Shown piece after piece: positions 7,936 to 15,637 of a DNA stretch of 36,816 nucleotides. The DNA is taken from the NCBI RefSeq assembly GCF_937870815.1, contig NZ_CALMZS010000191.1, positions 1-36,816 of the forward strand, read 5' to 3'. The notes beneath the pieces are model-generated. The model saw only the letters and a list, made by a program, of their open reading frames with translations. It was not told the DNA's origin and did not search any database. A program made the position numbers and the translations under genes. Each line of letters begins with the position of its first letter. Positions within the stretch are counted from its first letter, which is position 1. This DNA comes from an uncultured Brevundimonas sp. (GTDB lineage Bacteria; Pseudomonadota; Alphaproteobacteria; Caulobacterales; Caulobacteraceae).

Positions 7936-8067
7936 GATCGGTCTCCTTTAATGGAGTGGAGGCCGACAGTCGGCGCGCTCCTCGACGCCGATATTGATCG
8001 CGAGGATTCGTTCCATCCAACGCAATGATGCGAACTATTTAATCGATTGAGGCGAATGAAATGCTGA

Positions 8068-8565
8068 TCAGCCCGTCGCGCCGTCGCCCTCGTTCACAGC
8101 CAGTCCCGCAGCAGCGCCCGCAGGTGTCGCCTGGCTCGGCATGGCCCTGAGATAATCGACGATGGCGTCGATGTCGCCGACCGCGATCGGGGCGCCATAG
8201 GTTTCCCGCATCTTGACGACGGTAGAATGCCACTGGGCCTCAGTCAGCCGGGGCTGGGTCAGGGCCATGCTAGCCGAATGACAGGATGTGCAGTTGGCAT
8301 TGACGACATCGGCGCCAGGGCCGTCGGGGAATGACGAGGCCTCGTCCGGCAGTTCGATACTGGGCGAGGTCAGGGTGAAGCCGCTTGCCGACACGAACGA
8401 CGGCGGCGGCGCGACCGGGGCCGCAGGGACCACAGGAGGTACGACCATCTTCCGTCCCCGGGGCGCATTGCCGCCCGCGATGGCTCCGATCAGGATCACG
8501 CTCGTAAGCCCGCCGGCCAGCAGGATCGACATCCCGGTCGACAACGGTGTTCTGGACTTGCTCAT
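8068..8565 (-). CDS. sorB: Monohaem cytochrome c subunit (SorB-like)
   Basis: This is a 165-residue c-type cytochrome, likely the electron acceptor of the molybdenum enzyme encoded just before it. Residues ~12-32 form an N-terminal hydrophobic segment (signal or anchor). A Pro-rich linker (VVPPVVPAAPVAPPPS) follows, then the haem motif CTSCH (C92, C95, H96). A downstream methionine (in VKMRETYG) can serve as sixth ligand. The start codon overlaps the stop of the upstream gene (ATGA, 8562-8565), which implies translational coupling. This arrangement is that of sulfite:cytochrome c oxidoreductases (SorA-SorB). The cytochrome could also serve another Mo-oxidoreductase. Confidence 0.78.
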   Translation of the reverse strand: MSKSRTPLSTGMSILLAGGLTSVILIGAIAGGNAPRGRKMVVPPVVPAAPVAPPPSFVSASGFTLTSPSIELPDEASSFPDGPGADVVNANCTSCHSASMALTQPRLTEAQWHSTVVKMRETYGAPIAVGDIDAIVDYLRAMPSQATPAGAAAGLAVNEGDGATG

Positions 8566-9794
8566 CCGAAAGTCACCGTGGTGGTCTCGACACATCCACG
8601 CATGAAGCCGCCCGGATTCCAGTTCGGCGTCATCGGCTGAACGACGCCCGCAGTGCTGGTGCAGCGCGTCATTAGGGGAATGGCCCCTCGGCCACGGATC
8701 GGCACCACCCCGTCGAAGCGTCGAAAACTGTAGGGGCCCTGGTCCGGTCCCAGCTGCGCGGGTCGCCAGGTTCGCCCGCCGTCGGACGACAGGTCCACCC
8801 TCGACACTCCGGTGTCCCCGCCCATGGCGATGCCGCCGATCGGCAGGGTGGGCTGCCAGGCCACGGGGTGATCGCCCGCGATGCTCGTGATCCACGACCG
8901 AGGGACCATCCGGTTGATCGGCACGGTGGGATAGTCCTTGTCGGTCGGGGAGACATTGGCCATCGGGGTGTCGGGAATCTTGTAGGCCTTTGCCATCCAG
9001 TACCCGTCGTCGGGTTTGTCCAGCACCTCGATATCGTTCAACATCTTGACCCAGTAGGTCGAGAACCAGCCCGGCACGATCAACCTGACGGGAAATCCAT
9101 TCAGCAGAGGCAGTTGTTCGCCGTTCATGGCGAAGGCCACCATCACCTCGCCGTCGCGCGCATGATCCAGGGCCAGCGACTTTGAGAAGTCCGGCGCACC
9201 CGCCACGACGGGCTGGTCCAGCGCGCCGAAGCGGACGGCCAGGGCTCCGGGTCTGACCCCTGCGACATCCAGAAGGTGCCTCAGACTGACGCCCATCCAC
9301 ATGGCATTGCCCATCGCCCCATGCGCCCATTGCGCGCCCGGCACGCGGGGCTGGAACAGGCCGCGCGAGTTTCCGGAACACTGGTTCACCGCTGCCATCT
9401 GCACGCGCGGCATGGCCAGAAGCTCGGTCAGCGACACCGACAACGGGCGCACCACATGGCCGTGCACATTGATCCGGAAGGTCGTGGCATCGACCGAGGT
9501 CGGGATATCGGCCCAGTGCCAGCGCACGAAGAACTGGTCGTTGGGTGTGAAGACGCTCTGGTCGAACACCGACATCGGCGTCTCAAGCAGCGGCGGTCGG
9601 CTGCGTTGCAGGATCATCGATCCCTTGCCCGGAAAGCTGGAGGTCAGTGGGCGCGACGAGGGTCCACCCGGTAGAGCCAGGTCCACCGCCTGTTGCCCCC
9701 AGGCGGGGGCCGACCAGGCGGCTGCCGCCACACCCCCTCCAATAACGAAGCGGCGTCCAACGGCGTGAGATATGGGGTCGTTGGCTGAAGCCAT
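8562..9794 (-). CDS. sorA: Sulfite-oxidase-family molybdenum subunit (SorA-like), Tat-exported
   Basis: This is a 410-residue periplasmic molybdopterin enzyme that probably oxidises sulfite to sulfate and passes electrons to the cytochrome c encoded next. Residues ~14-34 (RRFVIGGGVAAAAWSAPAWG) are a twin-arginine signal. The Mo-ligand cysteine is C139 in NQCSGNSRG. Further family motifs are FFVRWHW near 89-94, RLIVPGWFSTYWVKML and the C-terminal dimerisation domain with VDLSSDGGRTW. The ATG at 9794 has AAGGAT upstream. The gene ends in an ATGA overlap with the cytochrome gene. Many sulfite-oxidase-fold proteins have unknown substrates, so 'sulfite' is supported mainly by the SorAB arrangement and neighbours. 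Confidence 0.82.
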   Translation of the reverse strand: MASANDPISHAVGRRFVIGGGVAAAAWSAPAWGQQAVDLALPGGPSSRPLTSSFPGKGSMILQRSRPPLLETPMSVFDQSVFTPNDQFFVRWHWADIPTSVDATTFRINVHGHVVRPLSVSLTELLAMPRVQMAAVNQCSGNSRGLFQPRVPGAQWAHGAMGNAMWMGVSLRHLLDVAGVRPGALAVRFGALDQPVVAGAPDFSKSLALDHARDGEVMVAFAMNGEQLPLLNGFPVRLIVPGWFSTYWVKMLNDIEVLDKPDDGYWMAKAYKIPDTPMANVSPTDKDYPTVPINRMVPRSWITSIAGDHPVAWQPTLPIGGIAMGGDTGVSRVDLSSDGGRTWRPAQLGPDQGPYSFRRFDGVVPIRGRGAIPLMTRCTSTAGVVQPMTPNWNPGGFMRGCVETTTVTFG

Positions 9795-10198
9795 GTCGAT
9801 ATCCTTAACCGTCGCACACATCAGGCGATGTTTCAGCTCTATTGGCAAGCGGGTTGTCCCGAGGATCGCAGTTCCGGGGTGCCAGTCTCCTGGTGTTGAT
9901 CTCCGCCCAATGCACGGCTGTCGGAGATCACGCGCCGTGCGGTTCGGATTTTCCGGCGAGCCCGAAGGGACCTGAACGGGTCCAGGTCCAGGCTTCTCCA
10001 AAAGGATCAGAGCCTCCGTCCTTTCCCCATCGTTCAGAGGATTGAAACGGCGTTGCTGCATACGCGGTTTTGACCGCGCGGACCAATGCAACTCCCTCCC
10101 TGAACAGCGGCGAACGGATGTCAGAAGCAGGCCGGGCGCGACTGACTCCGACGGCCAGATCCGAAAGAGAACCTGGGCCGCCGCGACCATATTGCCTA
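9795..10198. other. 404-bp intergenic region upstream of sorA-like gene
   Basis: There is no convincing gene here. The minus strand should hold the promoter of the sorA-sorB pair in the part near 9800-9900. A 7-bp inverted repeat, GGACCTG (9968-9974) with CAGGTCC (9983-9989), is visible. A minus-strand open frame (9928-10269) has no start signal or recognisable domain and overlaps the next gene's 3' end, so I do not call it. Confidence 0.4.
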
Positions 10199-10627
10199 TC
10201 AGTGGGCATGAGGCGGATTGACCTGCCAGATTTCATCAACCAGCAGACCCGCCCGATACAAGAGGACATAGCGGACCGGGATCGCTTGCTTGCCCTCGAA
10301 GGTCACATCGACGGTGACGGTCGCGCCGGCCGGGTTTTCGGCGATCGTCATGGCGGCGATGTTGGCGCTGAGCGGACCCAGGCCGGCGAATCGTGACCAG
10401 ACGTCGCGCAGTTCGACCGGGTCGTCATAATGCCCGTCTAGCGGTCCGCCGACCCACTGCAAGTCGGCGTCTGGTGCATAGGCCGACAGAACCGTATTGA
10501 CCGACCCTGCGGCGATCGCTGCGATCCGGGTTCGGGCCAGAGCCTCGTGGGACTGGGCGAAGGCGGGAGCCCCCGTCATCAGCACGGCTGACGTCAGGAC
10601 GAAGGCCGAAAGAGCATGAAGTCGCAT
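10199..10627 (-). CDS. Secreted NTF2-like (SgcJ/DUF4440-type) protein
   Basis: This is a 142-residue protein with a clear Sec signal peptide (hydrophobic core ~5-20, cleavage after APAFA at ~24). The mature part is about 118 residues. Features such as ARTRIAAIAAGSVNTVLSAYAPDADLQWVGGPLDG and a closing YRAGLLVDEIWQV fit the cone-shaped NTF2/SnoaL-like fold of SgcJ/EcaC and DUF4440 proteins. The family binds small hydrophobic ligands or has isomerase-like activity; no catalytic residues can be assigned here. It lies between the LysR gene and the sulfite dehydrogenase pair on the same strand, 404 bases before sorA. Confidence 0.65.
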   Translation of the reverse strand: MRLHALSAFVLTSAVLMTGAPAFAQSHEALARTRIAAIAAGSVNTVLSAYAPDADLQWVGGPLDGHYDDPVELRDVWSRFAGLGPLSANIAAMTIAENPAGATVTVDVTFEGKQAIPVRYVLLYRAGLLVDEIWQVNPPHAH

Positions 10628-10775
10628 CGCGATATCCTTGAAAGATCAATCCGGGCTGGATCGTTGCTCATCTTCAAGGATCGACGCCCAGAAGGTCCAA
10701 TGCGATGTATCGAACTGATCATTCGGTTGAACCGATCATCCGAGCAGATGTCCGTCTTCGTTGATGGTTTTTCCG

Positions 10776-11666
10776 TCAAGCCATCGGAGACCTTGACGCA
10801 AGCAGGCTGACAAATGCGTCCCCAGCCTTTGACCGATATCGCTGTTTGTGACGCAGCAGCCAGAACGGTCGGGCCGGAAGGTCGAATGGCAGGGTCGTAA
10901 GGATACCGGCCTTCAGACGCGCGGCGACGACGTTTCGCGAGACGACGGCGGCCCCAGCCCCCGCCTCGACCGCACCCGCCACCGCCTCATTGCCCGGCAG
11001 GCTCATCGCCACATCCAGATCGTTGACGCTCAGACTGTGTGCCGCCAGCGCGGCCTCGAAGGCTGAGCGCGTGCCGGAGCCGGGCTCGCGCAAGACCCAG
11101 GTCATGGCCTTCAGGTCCGGTCGGGCCGCCCCGTCCTGGGCCTGCGGATGTCCTGCAGCGACGACCAGCACCAATTCGTCGTGATCCAGCACCGTGCGGC
11201 TGAGGACGGGCTCGTCCAATTCGCCCTCGACCAGACCCACTTCGGCCTCGCCCTCGATCACAGCTCGGGCCACGTCTCGGGTGTTGCCGATGGTGACATC
11301 GATCTGGATGCCAGCGTGGCAGGCATGAAACGCCGCCAGACGAGACGGTAGCCACCATCCTGCGATCGTCTGGCTGGCTTGGATCGACAACCTGCCGCGC
11401 TTCAGGTCACCGAGGTCATTGAGTGCCTCCTGTGCCGCCGCCGCGCGAGCCAGGACGGCGCGGGCCTCGATCAGGAACACCTGTCCAGCCGCATTCAGCA
11501 CGATGCTTCGCCCCACACGATCGAACAGCGCAACACCGTGACGTGCCTCCAGCGTGGTGACCGCAGAACTGACGGCAGACTGGGTCAGGTTCAGGGCCTC
11601 GGCAGCACGTGTGACGTGCTCACGCTCGGCGACGGCGACGAAGATGCGGAGTTGATCCAGGGTCAT
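10776..11666 (-). CDS. LysR-family transcriptional regulator (CysL/YeiE-like)
   Basis: This is a 296-residue regulator. Residues 1-60 are the LysR winged helix-turn-helix (LDQLRIFVAVAEREHVTRAA, then LNLTQSAVSSAVTTLEARHG). Residues ~90-290 are the periplasmic-binding-like effector domain. REPGSGTRSAFE resembles the effector-domain segment of the CbbR/CysL/YeiE branch, whose members control CO2-fixation or sulfite/sulfur genes. It is divergent from the DUF305 operon (130 bases between starts) and upstream of the NTF2-like and SorAB genes on its own strand, so it could control both sides. The sulfur link is an inference from subfamily resemblance and context. Confidence 0.85.
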   Translation of the reverse strand: MTLDQLRIFVAVAEREHVTRAAEALNLTQSAVSSAVTTLEARHGVALFDRVGRSIVLNAAGQVFLIEARAVLARAAAAQEALNDLGDLKRGRLSIQASQTIAGWWLPSRLAAFHACHAGIQIDVTIGNTRDVARAVIEGEAEVGLVEGELDEPVLSRTVLDHDELVLVVAAGHPQAQDGAARPDLKAMTWVLREPGSGTRSAFEAALAAHSLSVNDLDVAMSLPGNEAVAGAVEAGAGAAVVSRNVVAARLKAGILTTLPFDLPARPFWLLRHKQRYRSKAGDAFVSLLASRSPMA

Positions 11667-11707
11667 GGGCGCAACCTAGCCCGCTCGCGCCGGAAAAACA
11701 GATGGAT

Positions 11708-11726
11708 CGTTCGGCGGTCGCGAACG
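11708..11726. promoter_or_regulatory. Candidate LysR-type operator between divergent genes
   Basis: CGTTCG (11708-11713) and CGAACG (11721-11726) form an inverted repeat with a 7-base spacer, 42 bases upstream of the LysR start and 71 bases before the DUF305 gene. Position and dyad suit a LysR-family site. No experimental support is visible. Confidence 0.4.
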
Positions 11727-11796
11727 TTCTCAGCAACAATCTCCGTTGGATGGTCGATTGTCCAACCGTCAGGATGGCGATGAACCGAAAGTCCCG

Positions 11797-12183
11797 ATGA
11801 TGACCTCCTCCTTCAAACTGACCGGCCTGTTGGCTGTCGCCGCCCTCTTTGGCGCAGGACTTATGGCCTTCGCCCAGACGCCACGCTCCCCCTTCGATAC
11901 GGAAATGGCCGAGGCCATGTCGCGCATGCACACCGCCATGACGATCGCGCCGACCGGCGATCCTGACCGCGACTTCGCCGCCATGATGATCCCTCACCAT
12001 CAGGGCGCGGTCGACATGGCGCGGATCGAACTCGCCTACGGCAAGGACGAGCCGATGCGCCGTCTGGCCCAGGGGATCATCGTCGAACAGACCCAGGAGA
12101 TCGCCTTGATGCAAGCCTTCCTCGACCGCTCGGCCACCCGCCCGACGTCCAACGCGCCCGCCGCACCTCATACCGGACACTGA
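11797..12183 (+). CDS. DUF305 (CopM-like) secreted protein
   Basis: This is a 128-residue exported helical protein. The N-terminus is a signal peptide (TSSFKLTGLLAVAALFGAGL, cleavage near AFA/Q). The DUF305 signature FAAMMIPHHQGAVDMARIEL is present, with paired histidines able to bind metal, followed by IIVEQTQEIALMQ. DUF305 proteins such as cyanobacterial CopM bind copper, so periplasmic metal binding is plausible. The ATG at 11797 is chosen because it directly precedes the signal peptide. The SD is weak and further upstream starts are possible. The beta-propeller gene starts 4 bases after the stop, so they form an operon. Confidence 0.82.
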   Translation: MMTSSFKLTGLLAVAALFGAGLMAFAQTPRSPFDTEMAEAMSRMHTAMTIAPTGDPDRDFAAMMIPHHQGAVDMARIELAYGKDEPMRRLAQGIIVEQTQEIALMQAFLDRSATRPTSNAPAAPHTGH

Positions 12184-12186
12184 CCC

Positions 12187-13626
12187 ATGACTTTCGTTTC
12201 GAAGACGCCCTTCGTCCTGGCGCTTGCCCTGATGGCATCCCCGGTCTTGGCCGATCAGGTTCCCGGCGCGGCGGCGGCGCCCGCCATCCCGATCAGCGGC
12301 CAGGATCGGTTCTATTCGGCCGACCAGTTCTCCAACACCGTCTCGGTGGTCGATCCCTCGACCAACAGCCTTCTGGGCGTGATCTCCCTCGGCGAGCCGA
12401 CCCCGGCCAACCTCAGCCCGCTCTACAGGGGTCAGCTGCTGGTCCACGGCATCGGCGCGGCGCCGGACGGCAAGACGATCGCCGTGGTCTCGATCGGGTC
12501 GAACTCGGTCAGCTTCATCGACACGGCCACCAACGTCGTCAAACACACCACCTATGTCGGACGCTCTCCGCACGAGGCCTTCTTCACGCCTGACGGCAAA
12601 GAGGTCTGGGTCACGGTGCGGGGCGAGGCCTATATTTCGGTGCTGGACGCCGCGACCTATCAGGAAACCGCCCGGGTCGAGACGCCCAACGGGCCAGGCA
12701 TGACCATCTTCTCGCCGGACGGCCGTTACGCCTACATCTGCTCCAGCTTCAGCCCCGAGACAGTCGTGGTCGAGACCGCGACCCGTCAGATCGTCGGTCG
12801 GGTGGCCCAGGCCAGTCCGTTCTGCCCAGACATCGCCGCCACGCCCGATGGGAACCAGGTCTGGATGACGCTGAAGGACGTGGGCAAGACGATGGTGTTC
12901 GACGCCCGTCCGCCGTTCGCCGTGCTTCAGACGCTCGACACCGGCCCGCTGACCAATCACGTCAACATCGTGCGAAATCGGGATGGTCAGTTCGCCTATG
13001 TCACGGTGGGGACCGAGAACGTTGTCAAGGTTTTCCGCACCGACACCTTCGACCCCGTGACCGCGATCGCGGTGGGGTCCCTGCCGCACGGTCTGTGGCC
13101 CTCCGGCGACGGCTCGCGGATCTACGTCGGACTGGAGAATGGCGACGGCGTGGCGGTCATCGACACCCTGGCCAATCGCGTGATCGCCACCGTGCCGGTA
13201 GGTCAGGGACCGCAGGGCGTCACCTATGTGCCGCGTGCGGTCACCGAGGGTGACGGCAGGGCCAACCTCATGCCCCTGGGCACCGCTCGCGCCTCGCATC
13301 AACTCGTTCTGACAGGCGAGGACGACGCCCGGTCGCAGGCGACCCTGTTCGAGCAGGGGCAGGTGCAGATGCTGCAGATCGCCGCCGCAGGCCTCGAACC
13401 CGGCAAGCCCTATGTCCTCGCCTTCGCCGAGACGGCGGACGGATCGGGGACGCTGCAGCCTCTGGCGAAGTTTATGACCAATCCGGCCGGGTCCGCGGTC
13501 GTCAATGCCGTGGGCCCGATCCGTCAGGTGGTCGCCGCCGACGCCGGCGCACCCCGCCGTTGGCTGGTCATCGCCTCGGGAACGCCCGAGGCGATCGGCC
13601 CGGTCGTCCAGAGACAGTCGGAATAG
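12187..13626 (+). CDS. Secreted YVTN beta-propeller protein
   Basis: This is a 479-residue protein with a Sec signal (TPFVLALALMASPVLA, cleavage ~22) and a seven-bladed-type propeller made of YVTN/NHL-like repeats. Examples are QFSNTVSVVDPSTNSLLGVI, GSNSVSFIDTATNVVKHT, GEAYISVLDAATYQETARV and GDGVAVIDTLANRVIATV. The last ~110 residues (from ~360) form an extra beta-rich domain after the blades. No catalytic residues are recognisable. Such proteins act as periplasmic binding or scaffold partners, sometimes with cytochromes or copper proteins. It is flanked within 4 and 11 bases by the DUF305 and metallo-hydrolase genes, so the three are very likely one operon. Confidence 0.82.
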   Translation: MTFVSKTPFVLALALMASPVLADQVPGAAAAPAIPISGQDRFYSADQFSNTVSVVDPSTNSLLGVISLGEPTPANLSPLYRGQLLVHGIGAAPDGKTIAVVSIGSNSVSFIDTATNVVKHTTYVGRSPHEAFFTPDGKEVWVTVRGEAYISVLDAATYQETARVETPNGPGMTIFSPDGRYAYICSSFSPETVVVETATRQIVGRVAQASPFCPDIAATPDGNQVWMTLKDVGKTMVFDARPPFAVLQTLDTGPLTNHVNIVRNRDGQFAYVTVGTENVVKVFRTDTFDPVTAIAVGSLPHGLWPSGDGSRIYVGLENGDGVAVIDTLANRVIATVPVGQGPQGVTYVPRAVTEGDGRANLMPLGTARASHQLVLTGEDDARSQATLFEQGQVQMLQIAAAGLEPGKPYVLAFAETADGSGTLQPLAKFMTNPAGSAVVNAVGPIRQVVAADAGAPRRWLVIASGTPEAIGPVVQRQSE

Positions 13627-13637
13627 GACCGGCCGCC

Positions 13638-14306
13638 ATGCGTATCGACAAGTTCGTGCATAGCTGCCTGCGCCTGACGATCGGCCAGGAGCGACTGCTC
13701 TTCGATCCGGGCAAGTTCTCGTTCGTCGACGGACGGGTCGATCCCGCTGTCTTTTCGGACGTCTCGACGATCGTCCTGACGCACGGCCATCCGGATCACA
13801 TCGACCCTGATGCGTTGGGCAGGATCGTGCATGCGAGTGGCGCAACGCTCGTCGGCAACGGCGAGGTCGCCAACAAGCTCAGCGAGAAGGGCCTGTCGGT
13901 CACGGTCTTCGAAGAGGGTGAACGGATCTTCGGCGCGTTCCGACTGCAGGCTCAGGCGGTCGCGCATGAGCCCATCCTGTCGGACGAGAGCACGCAACTG
14001 ACCGCCTTCCTTGTCAACGACGTTTTCCTCAACCCGGGCGACAGTTTCGACAGCCGTCTGGATCGATTCGTCGGCGTGGAGGTGCTGGCCCTTCCGGTGA
14101 TGGCGCCCTTTCTGACCGAGCTCACCGCCCATGCCTTCGCCAAGCGGATGAAGCCGAAATCTGTCGTGCCGGTCCATGACGGCTACGCGCGCGACTATTT
14201 CCTCAAGCAGCGTTACGACGTCTACGAGCCCTATCTGGACAAAGTCGGGATTAAGCTGCACCGGCCGATGACGCCCGGAGACGGGTTTGAGGTCGCCGAC
14301 CAATGA
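13638..14306 (+). CDS. Metallo-beta-lactamase-fold hydrolase (UlaG-like)
   Basis: This is a 222-residue cytoplasmic protein of the MBL-fold, UlaG/COG2220-type branch. The metal-binding motif is THGHPDHID (residues ~52-60). Later ligands include H116 in AVAHEPIL, and a VVPVHDGYARDYF segment near the C-terminus provides the last histidine. No signal peptide is evident, unlike its two operon neighbours. The ATG at 13638 lies 11 bases after the beta-propeller stop. Members hydrolyse phosphoesters, lactones or other substrates; the substrate here is unknown. The sequence MRIDKFVHSCLRL is a typical UlaG-like start. Confidence 0.82.
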   Translation: MRIDKFVHSCLRLTIGQERLLFDPGKFSFVDGRVDPAVFSDVSTIVLTHGHPDHIDPDALGRIVHASGATLVGNGEVANKLSEKGLSVTVFEEGERIFGAFRLQAQAVAHEPILSDESTQLTAFLVNDVFLNPGDSFDSRLDRFVGVEVLALPVMAPFLTELTAHAFAKRMKPKSVVPVHDGYARDYFLKQRYDVYEPYLDKVGIKLHRPMTPGDGFEVADQ

Positions 14307-14458
14307 CGATTGACGCAGCCTGAGTCTCCATCGGCTTCGCCTGACCACGCAGATTTATCTTGGTCAGTTGCACATGGGATGTCGCCTTCCTGGCGCGAGT
14401 TCAACTTCCGCTTCTGGCGCATAGGAGCCGCGAGCCGAGCCCGACATGCCATAGGTGC

Positions 14459-14665
14459 CTAGGGAGCGAGGAGTTTCAGAGGATCCACACCTAACGCAAT
14501 CGCGATGCGTTCCACCACTTTGAGGGTTGGGTTACGGCGACCGCGTTCCAGTTCCCCAACGTAGCTGTACGACAGCCCAACATCGTGAGCGAAAGCTTCC
14601 AGGGTGATCCCGGCGGCCTGCCGTCGCTCACGCACATTCCGTCCGAAATCTGCCGCTAGACCCAT
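14459..14665 (-). CDS. Small XRE-family repressor (paralogue 1)
   Basis: This is a 68-residue protein that is essentially one Cro/C1-type helix-turn-helix: FGRNVRERRQAAGITLEAFA, then HDVGLSYSYVGELERGRRNPTLKVVERIA. The recognition helix region is SYSYVGELERG. The ATG at 14665 is preferred because it aligns with paralogue 2; a GTG at 14677 would add four residues. A perfect 14-bp palindrome lies 36 bases upstream and overlaps a TATAGT -10 box on this strand, pointing to autorepression. The gene is about 55% identical by eye to paralogue 2 at 14777-15001, with the same strand and same upstream site, so they arose by duplication. Confidence 0.8.
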   Translation of the reverse strand: MGLAADFGRNVRERRQAAGITLEAFAHDVGLSYSYVGELERGRRNPTLKVVERIAIALGVDPLKLLAP

Positions 14666-14700
14666 CCCGGCTAACACAGCCAGATCGGCAATTTGGGCCA

Positions 14701-14714
14701 GTTACTATAGTAAC
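14701..14714. promoter_or_regulatory. XRE operator 1: perfect 14-bp palindrome
   Basis: GTTACTATAGTAAC is a perfect palindrome and contains TATAGT, which can serve as the -10 box for XRE paralogue 1 on the minus strand. It is preceded on the plus strand by GGGCCA, as is the second copy at 15031-15044. A shared operator for both paralogues is the simplest reading. Confidence 0.7.
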
Positions 14715-14776
14715 TTCGCTCGCGAACGTGGTGTGGGAAGGGAAGACACCGCACATGTGCGATGTGCCCGATAGCC

Positions 14777-15001
14777 TTATTGGGCCTCCAATGGCCGCAG
14801 AAGTAGATGCGGCTCCACCGCCAAGCTAACCGCGAGTCTTTCGATGACTGCCAAGGTTGGGTTTCTCAGCCCTCGCTCGATCTCGCCGAGGTAACTGTAG
14901 GATAGGCCAGCGTCCTCGGCCAATGCTTCGATCGTGATCTCTCGCCAGAGCCGAGCTTGCCGAACGTTCTGACCAAATTGAGCCCGCAACTCCATCGCCA
15001 T
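14777..15001 (-). CDS. Small XRE-family repressor (paralogue 2)
   Basis: This is a 74-residue single-domain Cro/C1-type DNA-binding protein: FGQNVRQARLWREITIEALA, then EDAGLSYSYLGEIERGLRNPTLAVIERLA. The recognition helix (SYSYLGEIERG) is nearly identical to that of paralogue 1 (SYSYVGELERG), so both should read the same operator. A near-copy of the palindrome lies 30 bases upstream. A second ATG at 14995 would match the start of paralogue 1. It is divergent from the ECF sigma gene that opens the lasso import operon. This makes it a candidate regulator of that operon as well as of itself. Confidence 0.82.
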   Translation of the reverse strand: MAMELRAQFGQNVRQARLWREITIEALAEDAGLSYSYLGEIERGLRNPTLAVIERLAVSLAVEPHLLLRPLEAQ

Positions 15002-15013
15002 AGGCGCACGGAT

Positions 15014-15044
15014 TTGAGCGCATCGGGCCAGTCACTATAGTAAC
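15014..15044 (+). promoter_or_regulatory. ECF-operon promoter overlapped by XRE operator 2
   Basis: TTGAGC (15014-15019), a 16-base spacer and TATAGT (15036-15041) make a good housekeeping promoter reading toward the ECF gene, whose start is 79 bases after the -10. The palindrome GTCACTATAGTAAC (15031-15044) covers the -10 and differs from operator 1 by one base. XRE binding here should block both the ECF and the XRE-2 promoter. Confidence 0.6.
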
Positions 15045-15119
15045 CATTCTGGCTGTCCGCTAGATTCTCGAACGGCCAGTTGAAGTGACTCGCCGATACG
15101 CTGTTAGGCGGAGACATCC

Positions 15120-15623
15120 GTGTCCCACGGCTCTGATCGACTAGGTGATCCCGGACGGGGGGGCATATCGGCCTTTTACGATCGTTACGCCGCTTGGCTG
15201 AAGGCTCGGCTGGTAAGGCGATACGGCGTTCAGGATGCGGAGGATTTGTTTCAGGAAACTTGGTTGCGGGTCGGCCCGTATCAAGCCGCTCAGGCCGTTC
15301 GGCATCCCAAAGCGCTCTTGCTGCGCATCGCTTCAAATCTGGCGGCGGACCTTTATGCCGGACGAGATCGTCGGGCTCGTTGCGCCCGTGAAGTCGGTCA
15401 ACTGGACGGCTGGGGCGTTGAGATGCCCGCCCAGACGGATGAGGTACTCGCCAAACAGCTTGTCCTCAGCTTGCCTGTGCCCCTTCGCGATGTCTTTGTG
15501 CTATCCCGGTTCGGCGGTCTGACGAACACGCAGATCGGCGAACAGCTCGGGATTTCTCCCAAAACCGTTGAGTGGCGCATGACCAAGGCCTTGGCTCACT
15601 GCGCAGCCCAGCTTCGGCGCTAG
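15120..15623 (+). CDS. ECF sigma factor, FecI type
   Basis: This is a 167-residue extracytoplasmic-function sigma factor. Sigma region 2 spans ~15-80 (FYDRYAAWLKARLVRRYGVQ, then DAEDLFQETWLRV). Region 4 spans ~108-165 (LPVPLRDVFVLSRFGGLTNT, then QIGEQLGISPKTVEWRMTKAL). The GTG start at 15120 follows GGAG with 7 bases between. The next gene, a FecR-like anti-sigma factor, starts 14 bases after the stop, and a TonB receptor with a signalling domain follows. This is the standard FecI-FecR-FecA cell-surface signalling order. Here it heads the operon that also carries the lasso isopeptidase, so the signal is probably the lasso peptide or a related ligand. Confidence 0.88.
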   Translation: MSHGSDRLGDPGRGGISAFYDRYAAWLKARLVRRYGVQDAEDLFQETWLRVGPYQAAQAVRHPKALLLRIASNLAADLYAGRDRRARCAREVGQLDGWGVEMPAQTDEVLAKQLVLSLPVPLRDVFVLSRFGGLTNTQIGEQLGISPKTVEWRMTKALAHCAAQLRR

Positions 15624-15637
15624 AGATGGGGCGCACC

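Noticed and set aside
9928..10269. Minus-strand frame of 113 residues upstream of sorA
   Set aside because: No recognisable domain and it overlaps the 3' end of the NTF2-like gene; composition looks non-coding.
11620..13845. Minus-strand open frame of 741 residues opposite the DUF305 and propeller genes
   Set aside because: It lies antisense to two genes with signal peptides and clear domains, and its own translation is low-complexity Arg/Gly/His-rich.
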